Positions 54,328 to 63,719 of a stretch of DNA of 64,000 nt are shown here, piece after piece (within the stretch, counting starts at the first letter, position 1; every line of letters starts with the position of its first letter). Origin of the DNA: Acidovorax sp. GTDB lineage: Bacteria > Pseudomonadota > Gammaproteobacteria > Burkholderiales > Burkholderiaceae_C. The position numbers and the translations under genes are program-made. Below the pieces are notes generated by a model. That model was not told the origin of the DNA. It did not search any database and saw only the letters and a program-made list of their open reading frames with translations. The stretch lies in assembly GCA_031277855.1 (NCBI GenBank), contig JAITLO010000039.1:124001-188000 (forward strand), in the 5' to 3' direction.

Positions 54328-55053
54328 ATGGCCCGTTTGCCTCGACTGACTCTGCCCGGCATGGCGCACTATGTGATCCAGCGCGGCAACAACCAGCAGG
54401 CCATCTTTCAGGATGCCCAGGACTACGCCGTGCTGAAAGATCTGTTGCGAGAAATGGCCAGGCGCTTTCAGGTCGAGGTACATGGCTATGTACTGCTGCC
54501 CTCGCAATTCCATGTGCTGGCCACGCCGGAGACGGAAGAGGGGCTGCCGCTGTTCATGCAGTCCGTGGGGCGCAGCTATGTGCGCTACTTCAACAACCGC
54601 CACGGCCGCAGCGGCACCTTGTGGGAGGGGCGCTACCGCTCCACCGTGCTGGAGGCGCCGGGCTATCTGCTGCCCTGCATGGTGCTGCTGGAGCTGCAGC
54701 CCGTGGAGCAAGGTCTGATCGGCCAAGCGCAGGATTACGCCTGGTCCAGCTGTGCCCACAACGTAGGGCGGCAGCAAGACGGTTTGGTGCGCTCCCATGC
54801 CCAGTACTGGGCCTTGGCCAATACCCCGTTTGCACGCGAGGCGGCCTACCAGCGGGTGCTGGAGCAGGGCGTGGCCCAGGCTGTGGCCGAGGAAATCCTG
54901 GAAGCGGCCAGCAAGGGCTGGGCCTTGGGCTCGCCCCATTTTGTGGCGCGGCTGCAGCAAGGCACTGCGCGCAGGCTGACCCGCCGTCGCCCAGGCAGGC
55001 CTGCACGGGCGCAGAGTGCAGGCGAATCGTTGCAACATGTCAACGCGCATTGA
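54328..55053 (+). CDS. REP-associated tyrosine transposase-like protein (RayT family), altered HUH motif
   Basis: 241 residues. Y1-transposase domain (about 1-140): MARLPRLTLPGMAHYVIQRGNN, GYVLLPSQFHVLATPE, YVRYFNNRHGRSGTLWEGRYRS. The metal-binding HUH usually reads PNHVHLL; here it is PSQFHVL, with Gln60 in place of the first His and His62 kept. Candidate catalytic Tyr84/Tyr87 remain. The C-terminal 100 residues are a helical, basic tail (RRLTRRRPGRPARAQ). No terminal repeats or direct repeats flank it. It sits between the pcaR-like gene and gltB, and looks domesticated. Start: ATG at 54328; an ATG 13 codons upstream gives non-conserved residues. Confidence 0.85.
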   Translation: MARLPRLTLPGMAHYVIQRGNNQQAIFQDAQDYAVLKDLLREMARRFQVEVHGYVLLPSQFHVLATPETEEGLPLFMQSVGRSYVRYFNNRHGRSGTLWEGRYRSTVLEAPGYLLPCMVLLELQPVEQGLIGQAQDYAWSSCAHNVGRQQDGLVRSHAQYWALANTPFAREAAYQRVLEQGVAQAVAEEILEAASKGWALGSPHFVARLQQGTARRLTRRRPGRPARAQSAGESLQHVNAH

Positions 55054-55072
55054 GCGCTGATTTCATTTGTCG

Positions 55073-55131
55073 TGCACCGACATGGTGCTATCCGCTGTTT
55101 TATTGGGTCTGACTAGCACCAATAAGGTGCT
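55073..55131. promoter_or_regulatory. Two NtrC-like boxes upstream of gltBD
   Basis: TGCACCGACATGGTGCT (55073-55089) and AGCACCAATAAGGTGCT (55115-55131) both read GCACC-N5-GGTGC, the NtrC dyad, 42 bp apart (four turns). The following 190 bp to gltB are AT-rich; I found no convincing sigma-54 -24/-12 pair. Confidence 0.6.
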
Positions 55132-55322
55132 TACGTGACGCGCTAGTGTGCACTTGCGTGCCTGGTTGCGTGTTTTTGGTGCATTTAATCTGTCCCTTAT
55201 TTGTTTTTTGTTGATTTTTTGATTTTTAAATTGGAATCTGACCCTAATTAAATTTTCTTGCATAGGTTCATGCCGTACCGTACGCTTGCCGTCACTGCTA
55301 TAGAAAACCAGAGGATTCCCCC

Positions 55323-58300
55323 ATGACGACGGCTGCCGAAATCGCCCATTTGCAAGAACATGGGCTGTACGCCAAGAGCAATGAACATGACGCCTGCGGC
55401 CTGGGCTTTGTGGCCCATATCAAGGGCGAAAAGCGCCATGACATCGTTCTGGGCGCGCTGAAGATTCTGGAGAACATCGATCACCGCGGCGCGGTGGGGG
55501 CCGATCCGCTGATGGGGGACGGCGCAGGCATCCTGATCCAGATCCCCGACCAGCTCTACCGGGAAGAAATGGCCCAGCAGGGGGTGGAACTGCCCCCCGC
55601 CGGTGAATACGGCGTGGGCATGATTTTTCTGCCCAAGGAGCATGCTTCGCGCCTGGCTTGCGAGCAGGAGATGGAGCGCGCCATCAAGGCCGAAGGCCAG
55701 GTGCTGCTGGGCTGGCGCGATGTGCCGGTGAACCGCGACATGCCCATGTCGCCCACTGTGCGCGAGAAGGAGCCCATTCTGCGCCAGGTCTTCATCGGCC
55801 GCGGCGCCGACGTGATCGTGCAGGACGCGCTGGAGCGCAAGCTGTATGTGATCCGCAAGACGGCCAGCGCCGCCATCCAGAACCTCAAGCTCAAGCACAG
55901 CAAGGAATACTATGTGCCCAGCATGAGCAGCCGTACCGTGGTCTACAAGGGCCTGCTGCTGGCCGATCAGGTGGGCGTGTACTACCGTGACCTGGCCGAT
56001 GTGCGCTGCGTCTCGGCCATAGGCCTGGTGCACCAGCGTTTCTCCACCAACACCTTCCCCGAGTGGCCGCTGGCCCACCCCTACCGCTACGTGGCCCACA
56101 ACGGTGAAATCAACACCGTGCGCGGCAACTACAACTGGATGGTGGCGCGCGAGGGCGTGATGGCCTCGCCCGTGCTGGCCGACGACCTGCAAAAGCTCTA
56201 CCCCATCAGCTTTGCCGGCCAGTCCGACACCGCCACCTTCGACAACTGCCTGGAACTGCTGACCATGGCCGGTTACCCCATCAGCCAGGCTGTGATGATG
56301 ATGATCCCCGAGCCCTGGGAGCAGCACGAGGCCATGGACGAGCGCCGCCGCGCCTTCTATGAATACCACGCCGCGATGATGGAGCCCTGGGACGGCCCGG
56401 CCTCCATCGTCTTCACCGATGGCCGCCAGATCGGTGCCACGCTGGACCGCAACGGCCTGCGCCCCTCGCGCTATGTGGTCACCGAAGACGATCTGGTGAT
56501 TCTGGCCTCCGAGGCCGGCGTGCTGCCCGTGCCCGACAGCAAGATCGTGCGCAAATGGCGGCTGCAGCCCGGCAAGATGCTGCTGATCGATCTGGAACAG
56601 GGCCGCATGATCGAGGACGACGAGCTCAAGGCCAACATCGTCAACACCAAGCCCTACAAGCAGTGGATTGAGAACCTGCGCATCAAGCTCGACCAGGTGC
56701 AGGTGCCGGCCGATTTTGTGGCGCCCGCCAAGCCCGAACTGAGTTTGCTGGACCGCCAGCAGGCCTTTGGCTTCACCCAGGAAGACCTCAAGTTCCTGAT
56801 GCTGCCCATGGCCAAGAACGGCGAAGAGGGCGTGGGCTCCATGGGCAACGACAGCCCGCTGGCTGTGCTCTCCGATAAGAACAAGCCGCTCTATAACTAC
56901 TTCCGCCAGATGTTCGCGCAGGTGACCAACCCGCCGATCGACCCCATTCGCGAAGCGATTGTGATGTCGCTGGTGTCCTTTGTTGGCCCCAAGCCGAATC
57001 TGCTGGACATCAACCAGGTCAACCCGCCCATGCGCCTGGAGCTGCAGCAGCCCATTCTCGACTTCAAGGGCATGGCCAAGCTGCGCGAGATTGAAAAAGT
57101 CACCCACGGCAAGTTCAAGAGCGCGACCATCGACATCACCTACCCGCTGTCCTGGGGCCGCGAGGGCGTGGAGGCCAAGCTGGCCTCGCTGTGCGCCCAG
57201 GCCGTGGACCAGATCAAGGGCGGCGCCAACATCCTGATCATCAGCGACCGTCATGTGAGCGCCACGCAGGTGGCCATTCCGGCATTGCTGGCGCTGTCGG
57301 CCATCCACCAGCACCTGGTACGCGAAGGCCTGCGCACCACCACCGGCCTGGTGGTGGAAACCGGCACCGCCCGTGAAATCCACCACTTCGCCGTGCTGGC
57401 AGGCTATGGCGCCGAGGCAGTCCACCCCTATCTGGCGCTGGAAACCCTGGCCGATCTGTTCCAGCAGCCTGTGGATGGTGTGGATGCCGACAAGGCCATC
57501 TACCACTACGTCAAGGCCATCGGCAAGGGCCTGTCCAAGATCATGTCCAAGATGGGCGTGTCCACCTATATGTCGTACTGCGGCGCACAGCTGTTCGAGT
57601 GCGTGGGCCTTTCCAGCGCCACGGTGGACAAGTACTTCACCGGCACCGCCAGCCGCGTGGAGGGCATAGGCGTGTTCGAGATCGCCGAGGAAACCATACG
57701 CAACCATGTGGCCGCCTTCAGCGATGACCCGGTGCTGGCCACCATGCTGGATGCCGGCGGCGAATACGCCTGGCGCAGCCGTGGCGAGGCCCATATGTGG
57801 ACGCCCGACGCCATTGCCAAGCTGCAGCATTCCACCCGCTCCAACAACTTCAGCACCTACAAGGAATACGCCCAGCTGATCAACGACCAGAGCAAGCAGC
57901 ACATGACGCTGCGCGGCCTGTTCGAGTTCAAGTTCGACCCAGCCGCCGCCATTGCGGTGGATGAGGTCGAGCCTGCAGCCGAGATCGTCAAGCGCTTTGC
58001 CACCGGCGCCATGTCGCTGGGCTCCATCTCCACCGAGGCCCATGCCACGCTGGCCGTGGCCATGAACCGCATCGGCGGCAAGAGCAACACCGGCGAAGGC
58101 GGCGAAGACCCCAAGCGCTACCGCAATGAGTTGAAGGGCATCCCCATCCAGCAGGGCGATACGCTGGCCTCCATCATCGGCAAGGCCCAGGTGGAGTCCG
58201 ACATTGAACTGCGCGTGGGGGACAGCCTGCGCTCCAAGATCAAGCAGGTGGCTTCCGGCCGCTTTGGGGTGACGGCCGAGTACCTGTCGTCCTCCGACCA

Positions 58301-60071
58301 GATCCAGATCAAGATGGCCCAGGGCGCCAAGCCCGGTGAAGGCGGCCAGCTGCCCGGCGGCAAGGTGTCCGAATACATCGGCATGCAGCGTTACTCCGTG
58401 CCCGGCGTGGGTCTGATTTCGCCCCCGCCCCACCACGACATCTACTCCATCGAAGACCTGGCCCAGCTGATCCACGATCTGAAGAACGTGGCCCCGCATG
58501 CCGACATCTCGGTCAAGCTGGTGTCCGAAGTCGGCGTGGGCACGATTGCGGCCGGCGTGGCCAAGTGCAAGAGCGACCATGTGGTGATCGCCGGCCACGA
58601 TGGCGGCACCGGCGCATCGCCCCTGTCCTCCATCAAGCACGCTGGCGGCCCCTGGGAAATCGGCCTGGCCGAAACCCAGCAAACCCTGGTGCTGAACCGC
58701 CTGCGCGGCCGCATCCGCGTGCAGGCCGACGGCCAGATGAAAACCGGCCGCGACGTGGTGATTGGCGCTTTGCTGGGCGCTGATGAATTCGGCTTTGCCA
58801 CCGCGCCGCTGGTGGTCGAAGGCTGCATCATGATGCGCAAATGCCACCTCAACACCTGTCCCGTGGGCGTGGCCACGCAGGACCCGGTGCTGCGCGCCAA
58901 GTTCACCGGCAAGCCCGAGCATGTGGTGAATTACTTCTTCTTCATCGCCGAAGAAGTGCGCCAGATCATGGCCCAGCTGGGTCTGCGCAAGTTCGATGAG
59001 CTGATCGGCCGCGCCGACCTGCTGGACACCAAGAAGGGCGTGGAGCATTGGAAGGCCCAGGGCCTGGACTTCAGCCGCCTGTTCTTCCAGCCCGAGGTGC
59101 CGGCCGATGTGGCGCGCTTCCATGTGGAAAAGCAGGACCACCTGCTGGACAAGGCGCTGGATGTGAAGCTGATCGAGCGTTGCCAACCTGCGATTGCCAA
59201 CGGCGAGAAGGTGCGCCTGATGGAAGTGGCGCGCAACGTCAACCGCTCCGTGGGCGCCATGCTCTCCGGTGCCGTGACCCGCGCCCATGCTGAGGGCCTG
59301 CCCGACGATAGCATCCGCATCCACTTCGAGGGCACGGGCGGCCAGTCTTTCGGCGCCTTCCTGTGCCAGGGCATCACGCTGAACCTGACCGGCGAAGCCA
59401 ATGACTACACCGGCAAGGGTTTGTCCGGCGGCCGTGTGGTGGTACGCCCCAGCCGCGAATTCCGCGGCAGCTCGGTGGCCAACACCATCGTGGGCAATAC
59501 CGTGATGTTTGGCGCCACCCGGGGTGAGGCCTTCTTCAGCGGCGTGGCCGGTGAACGCTTTGCCGTGCGCCTGTCCGGCGCCACGGCCGTGGTCGAAGGC
59601 GTGGGTGACCACGGCTGCGAATACATGACCGGTGGCACCGTGGTGGTGCTGGGCAAGACCGGCCGCAACTTTGCCGCTGGCATGAGCGGCGGCCTGGCCT
59701 ATGTCTACGACGAAGACGGCAAGTTTGCCGAGCGTTGCAACACCGCTTCGGTGAAGCTGGAAAAAGTGCTGCCGCACGATGAATTCGTCAGCAGCATGGA
59801 TCCCGGCATCTGGCACCACGGTCAGAGCGACGAGCAGCAGCTGCGCGCCCTGATCGAGGCCCACAGCCGCTGGACCGGTTCCCTGCGTGCCCGTGACCTG
59901 CTGGACAACTGGGCCGCAGCGCGTGCCAAGTTCGTCAAGGTCTTCCCCAGCGAGTACAAGCGTGCACTCGGCGAAATCTATGAACGCAAACAACAGGAAA
60001 AGCAAGCTGCATCTGCGCCAGCCACTCCCAAAAAAGAAGCGGTGAAAGCCAAGGCTGTAGCGGCCAAGTAA
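55323..60071 (+). CDS. gltB: Glutamate synthase (NADPH), large subunit
   Basis: 1582 residues. It makes two glutamates from glutamine and 2-oxoglutarate. The Ntn glutaminase domain follows a 24-residue propeptide, with Cys25 in [13 protein letters not shown] as nucleophile. A central domain and the FMN/2-oxoglutarate synthase domain follow ([39 protein letters not shown]). The 3Fe-4S cysteines are in [22 protein letters not shown] (about 1165-1185). The beta-helix ([25 protein letters not shown]) and a Lys/Ala-rich tail finish it. It is co-transcribed with gltD after a 76-nt gap containing a 24-nt palindrome. Confidence 0.97.
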   Translation: MTTAAEIAHLQEHGLYAKSNEHDACGLGFVAHIKGEKRHDIVLGALKILENIDHRGAVGADPLMGDGAGILIQIPDQLYREEMAQQGVELPPAGEYGVGMIFLPKEHASRLACEQEMERAIKAEGQVLLGWRDVPVNRDMPMSPTVREKEPILRQVFIGRGADVIVQDALERKLYVIRKTASAAIQNLKLKHSKEYYVPSMSSRTVVYKGLLLADQVGVYYRDLADVRCVSAIGLVHQRFSTNTFPEWPLAHPYRYVAHNGEINTVRGNYNWMVAREGVMASPVLADDLQKLYPISFAGQSDTATFDNCLELLTMAGYPISQAVMMMIPEPWEQHEAMDERRRAFYEYHAAMMEPWDGPASIVFTDGRQIGATLDRNGLRPSRYVVTEDDLVILASEAGVLPVPDSKIVRKWRLQPGKMLLIDLEQGRMIEDDELKANIVNTKPYKQWIENLRIKLDQVQVPADFVAPAKPELSLLDRQQAFGFTQEDLKFLMLPMAKNGEEGVGSMGNDSPLAVLSDKNKPLYNYFRQMFAQVTNPPIDPIREAIVMSLVSFVGPKPNLLDINQVNPPMRLELQQPILDFKGMAKLREIEKVTHGKFKSATIDITYPLSWGREGVEAKLASLCAQAVDQIKGGANILIISDRHVSATQVAIPALLALSAIHQHLVREGLRTTTGLVVETGTAREIHHFAVLAGYGAEAVHPYLALETLADLFQQPVDGVDADKAIYHYVKAIGKGLSKIMSKMGVSTYMSYCGAQLFECVGLSSATVDKYFTGTASRVEGIGVFEIAEETIRNHVAAFSDDPVLATMLDAGGEYAWRSRGEAHMWTPDAIAKLQHSTRSNNFSTYKEYAQLINDQSKQHMTLRGLFEFKFDPAAAIAVDEVEPAAEIVKRFATGAMSLGSISTEAHATLAVAMNRIGGKSNTGEGGEDPKRYRNELKGIPIQQGDTLASIIGKAQVESDIELRVGDSLRSKIKQVASGRFGVTAEYLSSSDQIQIKMAQGAKPGEGGQLPGGKVSEYIGMQRYSVPGVGLISPPPHHDIYSIEDLAQLIHDLKNVAPHADISVKLVSEVGVGTIAAGVAKCKSDHVVIAGHDGGTGASPLSSIKHAGGPWEIGLAETQQTLVLNRLRGRIRVQADGQMKTGRDVVIGALLGADEFGFATAPLVVEGCIMMRKCHLNTCPVGVATQDPVLRAKFTGKPEHVVNYFFFIAEEVRQIMAQLGLRKFDELIGRADLLDTKKGVEHWKAQGLDFSRLFFQPEVPADVARFHVEKQDHLLDKALDVKLIERCQPAIANGEKVRLMEVARNVNRSVGAMLSGAVTRAHAEGLPDDSIRIHFEGTGGQSFGAFLCQGITLNLTGEANDYTGKGLSGGRVVVRPSREFRGSSVANTIVGNTVMFGATRGEAFFSGVAGERFAVRLSGATAVVEGVGDHGCEYMTGGTVVVLGKTGRNFAAGMSGGLAYVYDEDGKFAERCNTASVKLEKVLPHDEFVSSMDPGIWHHGQSDEQQLRALIEAHSRWTGSLRARDLLDNWAAARAKFVKVFPSEYKRALGEIYERKQQEKQAASAPATPKKEAVKAKAVAAK

Positions 60072-60084
60072 GAACGGCCTGAGC

Positions 60085-60108
60085 GCGGTGGTCGGAGCCG
60101 ACCACCGC
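60085..60108. other. Intercistronic hairpin gltB-gltD
   Basis: GCGGTGGTCGG-AG-CCGACCACCGC: perfect palindrome of 24 nt with 11-bp arms, 13 nt past the gltB stop and 39 nt before gltD. There is no T-run, so more likely an mRNA-stability or stoichiometry element than a terminator. Confidence 0.6.
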
Positions 60109-60147
60109 ACCGCCTAAGCGAACTGAGATTTCAAGGAATAGACCATC

Positions 60148-61623
60148 ATGGGCAAGACCACCGGCTTTATGGAATACGAACGCATCGAAGAGGGCTATGC
60201 CCCGGTTGCGGAACGTCTCAAGCACTACAAGGAATTCGTCATCGGGCTCACGCCCGAGCAGGCCAAGATCCAGGGCGCACGCTGCATGGACTGCGGCACA
60301 CCGTTTTGCAACAACGGCTGCCCCATCAACAACATCATCCCGGACTTCAACGACCTGGTGTACCGGGGCGATTGGGCCAACGCCATCCAGGTGCTGCACA
60401 GCACCAACAACTTCCCCGAGTTCACCGGCCGCATCTGCCCCGCGCCCTGCGAGGCTGCTTGCGTGGCCAACATCAACGGCGATGCCATCGGCATCAAGTC
60501 CATCGAGCACGCCATCATCGACCGCGCTTGGGCCGAGGGCTGGGTGCAGCCGCAAAAGCCCAAGCTGTACACCGGCAAGAAGGTGGCGGTGGTGGGCGCA
60601 GGGCCTGCCGGTCTGGCCGCGGCCCAGCAGCTGGTGCGTGCCGGCCACGATGTGACCTTGTTCGAGAAGAACGACCAGGTCGGCGGCCTGCTGCGCTACG
60701 GCATCCCCGACTTCAAGCTGAACAAGTCCCACATCGACCGCCGCGTGGAGCAGTTGGTGGCCGAGGGCCTGAAGATCCGCACCGGCGTGCTGGTGGCGGG
60801 CAAGGATGGCCTGGGCAAGGACAGCAAGGTCACCAACTGGGCCAAGGAAACCGTGGCCCCTGAAACGCTGATGGCCGAGTTCGACGCCGTGCTGCTCACC
60901 GGCGGCGCCGAGCAGTCCCGCGACCTGCCCGTGCCTGGCCGCGAACTCAAGGGCGTGCATTTCGCCATGGAGTTTTTGCCGCAGCAAAACAAGACCACGG
61001 CGGAGGGCAAGTACAAGGGCCAGATCCGCGCCGACGGCAAGCATGTGGTGGTGATTGGCGGTGGCGACACCGGCAGCGACTGTGTGGGCACTAGCAACCG
61101 CCATGGCGCGGCCAGCGTGACCCAGCTGGAGCTGATGCCCATGCCGCCCGAGCAGGAGAACAAGCCCCTGGTCTGGCCTTACTGGCCGCTGAAGCTGCGC
61201 ACCAGTTCCAGCCACCAGGAAGGCTGCGAGCGCGAATTCGCCATCGCCACCAAGGAATTCATCGGCGAGAAGGGCCAGCTCACCGCCATCAAGACCGTGC
61301 GCCTTTCATTCCAGGACGGCAAGATGACCGAGGTGGCAGGCTCCGAGCAAATCATCAAGGCCGATCTGGTGTTTCTGGCCATGGGCTTTGTCTCGCCGGT
61401 GCAGACCGTGCTGGATGCCTTTGGCGTGGACAAGGACGCACGTGGCAATGCCAAGGCATCGACCGACTTCAGCGGCGGCTATGCCACCAATGTGCCCAAG
61501 CTGTTTGCGGCTGGCGACATCCGCCGTGGCCAGAGCCTGGTGGTGTGGGCCATCCGTGAAGGCCGGCAGGCAGCGCGTGCCGTGGATGAGTTTTTGATGG
61601 GCACGAGCCAATTGCCGCGCTGA
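60148..61623 (+). CDS. gltD: Glutamate synthase, small subunit
   Basis: 491 residues. It passes electrons from NADPH through FAD and two 4Fe-4S clusters to GltB. N-terminal Cys motifs [17 protein letters not shown] and [10 protein letters not shown] bind the clusters. FAD motif [29 protein letters not shown] and NADPH motif [17 protein letters not shown] follow. The C-terminal 22 codons ([21 protein letters not shown]) are repeated at 61695-61760. Confidence 0.97.
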   Translation: MGKTTGFMEYERIEEGYAPVAERLKHYKEFVIGLTPEQAKIQGARCMDCGTPFCNNGCPINNIIPDFNDLVYRGDWANAIQVLHSTNNFPEFTGRICPAPCEAACVANINGDAIGIKSIEHAIIDRAWAEGWVQPQKPKLYTGKKVAVVGAGPAGLAAAQQLVRAGHDVTLFEKNDQVGGLLRYGIPDFKLNKSHIDRRVEQLVAEGLKIRTGVLVAGKDGLGKDSKVTNWAKETVAPETLMAEFDAVLLTGGAEQSRDLPVPGRELKGVHFAMEFLPQQNKTTAEGKYKGQIRADGKHVVVIGGGDTGSDCVGTSNRHGAASVTQLELMPMPPEQENKPLVWPYWPLKLRTSSSHQEGCEREFAIATKEFIGEKGQLTAIKTVRLSFQDGKMTEVAGSEQIIKADLVFLAMGFVSPVQTVLDAFGVDKDARGNAKASTDFSGGYATNVPKLFAAGDIRRGQSLVVWAIREGRQAARAVDEFLMGTSQLPR

Positions 61624-61646
61624 GTTTCGGGTCGGCCTTCACGGTG

Positions 61647-61786
61647 GCCCTTGGCCATTCCCATTGAAGCTGCATCCTCACCGGCTGCAGCGGCGAAGGC
61701 CGTCAGGCCGCGCGTGCAGTGGATGAGTTTTTGATGGGCGCGAGCCAGCTGCCACGTTGAAAGACTGCCGCTTGATGGCCAAGGGC
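61647..61786. repeat. Inverted 12-mers around the gltD remnant
   Basis: GCCCTTGGCCAT (61647-61658) and ATGGCCAAGGGC (61775-61786) are exact inverted repeats that enclose the duplicated gltD tail. Confidence 0.7.
61695..61760 (+). pseudogene. Duplicated 3' end of gltD (22-codon remnant)
   Basis: 66 nt encode [25 protein letters not shown], in phase, with eight differences from the real gltD end, seven of them synonymous (one Thr to Ala). There is no upstream gltD sequence, so it is not translated as a gene. The ratio of synonymous change means the copy diverged while still under selection in a full gene. Confidence 0.85.
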
Positions 61787-61806
61787 GCTTTCGAGCGCCC
61801 TTTTTT
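61781..61806 (+). terminator. gltBD terminator
   Basis: AAGGGCGCT-TTCG-AGCGCCCTT followed by T to 61806. It lies 21 nt after the gltD remnant and 158 nt after the functional gltD stop. Confidence 0.9.
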
Positions 61807-61905
61807 CATGCTTCACATACAGGAGCGCCTACAGCCTGTGGGCCATAGGTTTGAAATGCCTGGGTGCTTGAAATCGTGGGCATATCGGCTGTGGCTGCTC
61901 TGCTT

Positions 61906-62412
61906 TTAGCGCAGGCATTCCAATTGGGGAGCCCCGTCATCGCCCATCACCAGCACGGCATTCTGTTCCCACTGCAGCCCCCAGCTGCGGGCCTGGTGGC
62001 GGTTCATATGCCAGACCAGCAGGCTGTCCTCCCCCGGCCACTGGCCCTGCGGGTCGCGGCCCAGCGCGGGGGAACAGCTCCATCCTGCGGTGTGCAAGGC
62101 CGTGCGCAGCGCCTGCATGCGGGCAGCGTTTTCTGTGCAGGGCAATAGCAGCCCCCAAGGGTTGCAGGCCGTGATCAGACAGGCGTGGCGCGCATGCAAG
62201 CGGCCCATGGCTTGCACCAGTTGCGGTTGAACCACATCCACCTGGAGCCGGCAGGAGGCGCCGGGCTGCAGGGGCTGTGCGTCATGTCCGGGCAGCCACA
62301 CCGCATACCAGGCCTGGCGGTAGGCCTGTATCAAGGCAGGCGGCAGGTGGCTGGAAGTGTGCGAAGGCAGGGGCGTAGACGCCTTGGAGACCGGTGTGTG
62401 GGGCATGGGCAT
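61906..62412 (-). CDS. DUF3293 protein
   Basis: 168 residues from MPMPHTPVSKAS. ALIQAYRQAWYAVWLPG, AHACLITACNPWG-like RHACLITACNPWGLLL, GRDPQGQWPGEDSLLVWHMNRHQARSWGLQWEQNAVLV match DUF3293, a small family of unknown function. It is soluble. The open frame extends 427 codons upstream but that is antisense shadow over the ABC receptor. Divergent from the ABC receptor with 156 bp between. Confidence 0.8.
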   Translation of the reverse strand: MPMPHTPVSKASTPLPSHTSSHLPPALIQAYRQAWYAVWLPGHDAQPLQPGASCRLQVDVVQPQLVQAMGRLHARHACLITACNPWGLLLPCTENAARMQALRTALHTAGWSCSPALGRDPQGQWPGEDSLLVWHMNRHQARSWGLQWEQNAVLVMGDDGAPQLECLR

Positions 62413-62568
62413 GCGGAAATCGGGTGCGTGTGGCCGCGCTCTGCGCGACAATAGCGGATTCATCCGGCTGCAGATGGCTATCCATGCACATGCCCACGGC
62501 AATGGCCTTGGCATGAAACTGGCTTGCGCCGGTGGCGGGTTTCCCTTCACTTCAGTTCTTTCTTCACC

Positions 62569-63381
62569 ATGAAAAAACGCACCCTCCTGGCCACCGTGGC
62601 CCTGACTGCTTTGCTGGCCGCTTGCGGCAAGAACGAGCCCGCTGCCCCCACGGCCGCCGCACCGGACGCAGCTCCCGCGCCGGTGGTTGCCACCAAGCTG
62701 GTGGTGGGCCTGGACGATAACTTCCCGCCCATGGGCTTCCGTGACGAGAAGAACGAGCTGGTGGGCTTTGATATCGACATGGCCAATGAAGTGGCCAAGC
62801 GCGCCAACATCGAAGTGGAATTCAAGCCCATCGACTGGAACGCCAAGGAAGCCGAGCTGCTGGGCAAGCGCGTGGATGCGCTGTGGAATGGTCTGACCAT
62901 TCTGGAAGCCCGCAAGGAAAAGATTCTGTTCTCCGACCCCTACATGGTGAACAAGCAAATCATCATCGTGAAGGCCGGCTCGCCCATCAAGGGCAAGGCC
63001 GATATGGCTGGCAAGGTTGTGGGCGCCCAGGAAGGCTCCAGTGCCGTGACCGCCATGGAAAAGGAAACCGAACTGCACAAACAGTTCAAGGAAACCAAGC
63101 TCTTCGGTGACAACATCGCTGCGCTGATGGACCTGGAAACCGGTCGCCTGGACGTGGTGGTGGTCGACGAAGTGGTGGGCCGTTACCTGGTGAACAAAAA
63201 GCCCGATAACTACACCGTGCTGAGCGAAGACTTCGGTACCGAAGACTACGGCGTGGGCTTCCGCAAGGACGACGAAGCCACGCGCAACAAGGTCAACGAC
63301 GTGCTGACCGAGATGAAGAAAGACGGCAAGGCCGCTGAAATCGCGCAGAAGTGGTTTGGTGCGGACGTGATCAAGCACTAA
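62569..63381 (+). CDS. Amino-acid ABC transporter, substrate-binding lipoprotein
   Basis: 270 residues. Lipoprotein signal MKKRTLLATVALTALLAAC with lipidated Cys19, then a Pro/Ala linker. SBP_bac_3 features: VVGLDDNFPPMGFRDEKNELVGFDIDMANEVAKRANIEVEFKPIDWN, FSDPYMVNKQIIIVKAGSPI and VVVDEVVGRYL. It is anchored in the periplasm and delivers a polar amino acid to the permease that begins at 63720. A repeat copy and a terminator-like hairpin separate them. Confidence 0.93.
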   Translation: MKKRTLLATVALTALLAACGKNEPAAPTAAAPDAAPAPVVATKLVVGLDDNFPPMGFRDEKNELVGFDIDMANEVAKRANIEVEFKPIDWNAKEAELLGKRVDALWNGLTILEARKEKILFSDPYMVNKQIIIVKAGSPIKGKADMAGKVVGAQEGSSAVTAMEKETELHKQFKETKLFGDNIAALMDLETGRLDVVVVDEVVGRYLVNKKPDNYTVLSEDFGTEDYGVGFRKDDEATRNKVNDVLTEMKKDGKAAEIAQKWFGADVIKH

Positions 63382-63389
63382 AAATGCTG

Positions 63390-63512
63390 CACTCCCCTGA
63401 GGCGCTACGCGCCTTCCCCCCGCTCTCGCACCGCTACGCGCTGCGGGCAGGGGGACGCTGCCAGCGCGGCGGGGCGGCCCTTGCGCGGCAGCCCTGGCAG
63501 GGACTGCGCTCG
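63390..63512 (+). repeat. Stop-anchored palindromic repeat, copy 6
   Basis: CACTCCCCTGAGG begins 8 nt after the receptor stop, followed by CGCTACGCGCCTTCCCCCC, a GC-rich stem region and CGGCGGGGCGGCCCTTGCGCGG as in copy 3. It fills part of the 338-bp gap before the permease, which holds no gene. Confidence 0.85.
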
Positions 63513-63571
63513 CGGCTCCGCTCGTGCGTGGTACGAAGCAGCAAGGGGAATTGAAATTTTTGACTGTACGG

Positions 63572-63602
63572 CACCGGCAATGCCAGGCATTGCCGGTGTT
63601 TT
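63572..63602 (+). terminator. Hairpin with T-run before the permease
   Basis: CACCGGCAATGCC-A-GGCATTGCCGGTG is a 27-nt perfect palindrome followed by TTTT. It lies between the binding protein and the permease, so it may reduce permease expression relative to the receptor. Confidence 0.7.
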
Positions 63603-63719
63603 GTGCTTTGCGAGGACAATCGCGTCCGGGCATGCCCAGGGGACAGAGTTTCCCGCATGCCTGGCGTCCGAGCCTGTGGCAGCTGCCCACGACCCAAGCG
63701 CCACCTTGAAGGCCTGTTG

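Noticed and set aside
55132..55322. Sigma-54 promoter for gltBD
   Set aside because: I checked for GG and GC dinucleotides 12 bp apart in the expected context and found no acceptable match.
54151..55322. RayT gene as part of an active REPtron with flanking REP pairs
   Set aside because: I looked at both flanks and saw only short AT-rich palindromes (such as ATGTT-GCAA-AACAT), not paired REP sequences.
55248..60110. A 1620-codon open frame antisense to gltB
   Set aside because: It is the exact mirror of a well-conserved gene in GC-rich DNA, with His/Gly/Ala-rich shadow composition and no recognisable domain.
62413..63690. N-terminal extension of the DUF3293 frame to 594 codons
   Set aside because: The extension runs antisense across the ABC receptor gene and has no domain; the DUF3293 start at 62412 gives the usual protein size.
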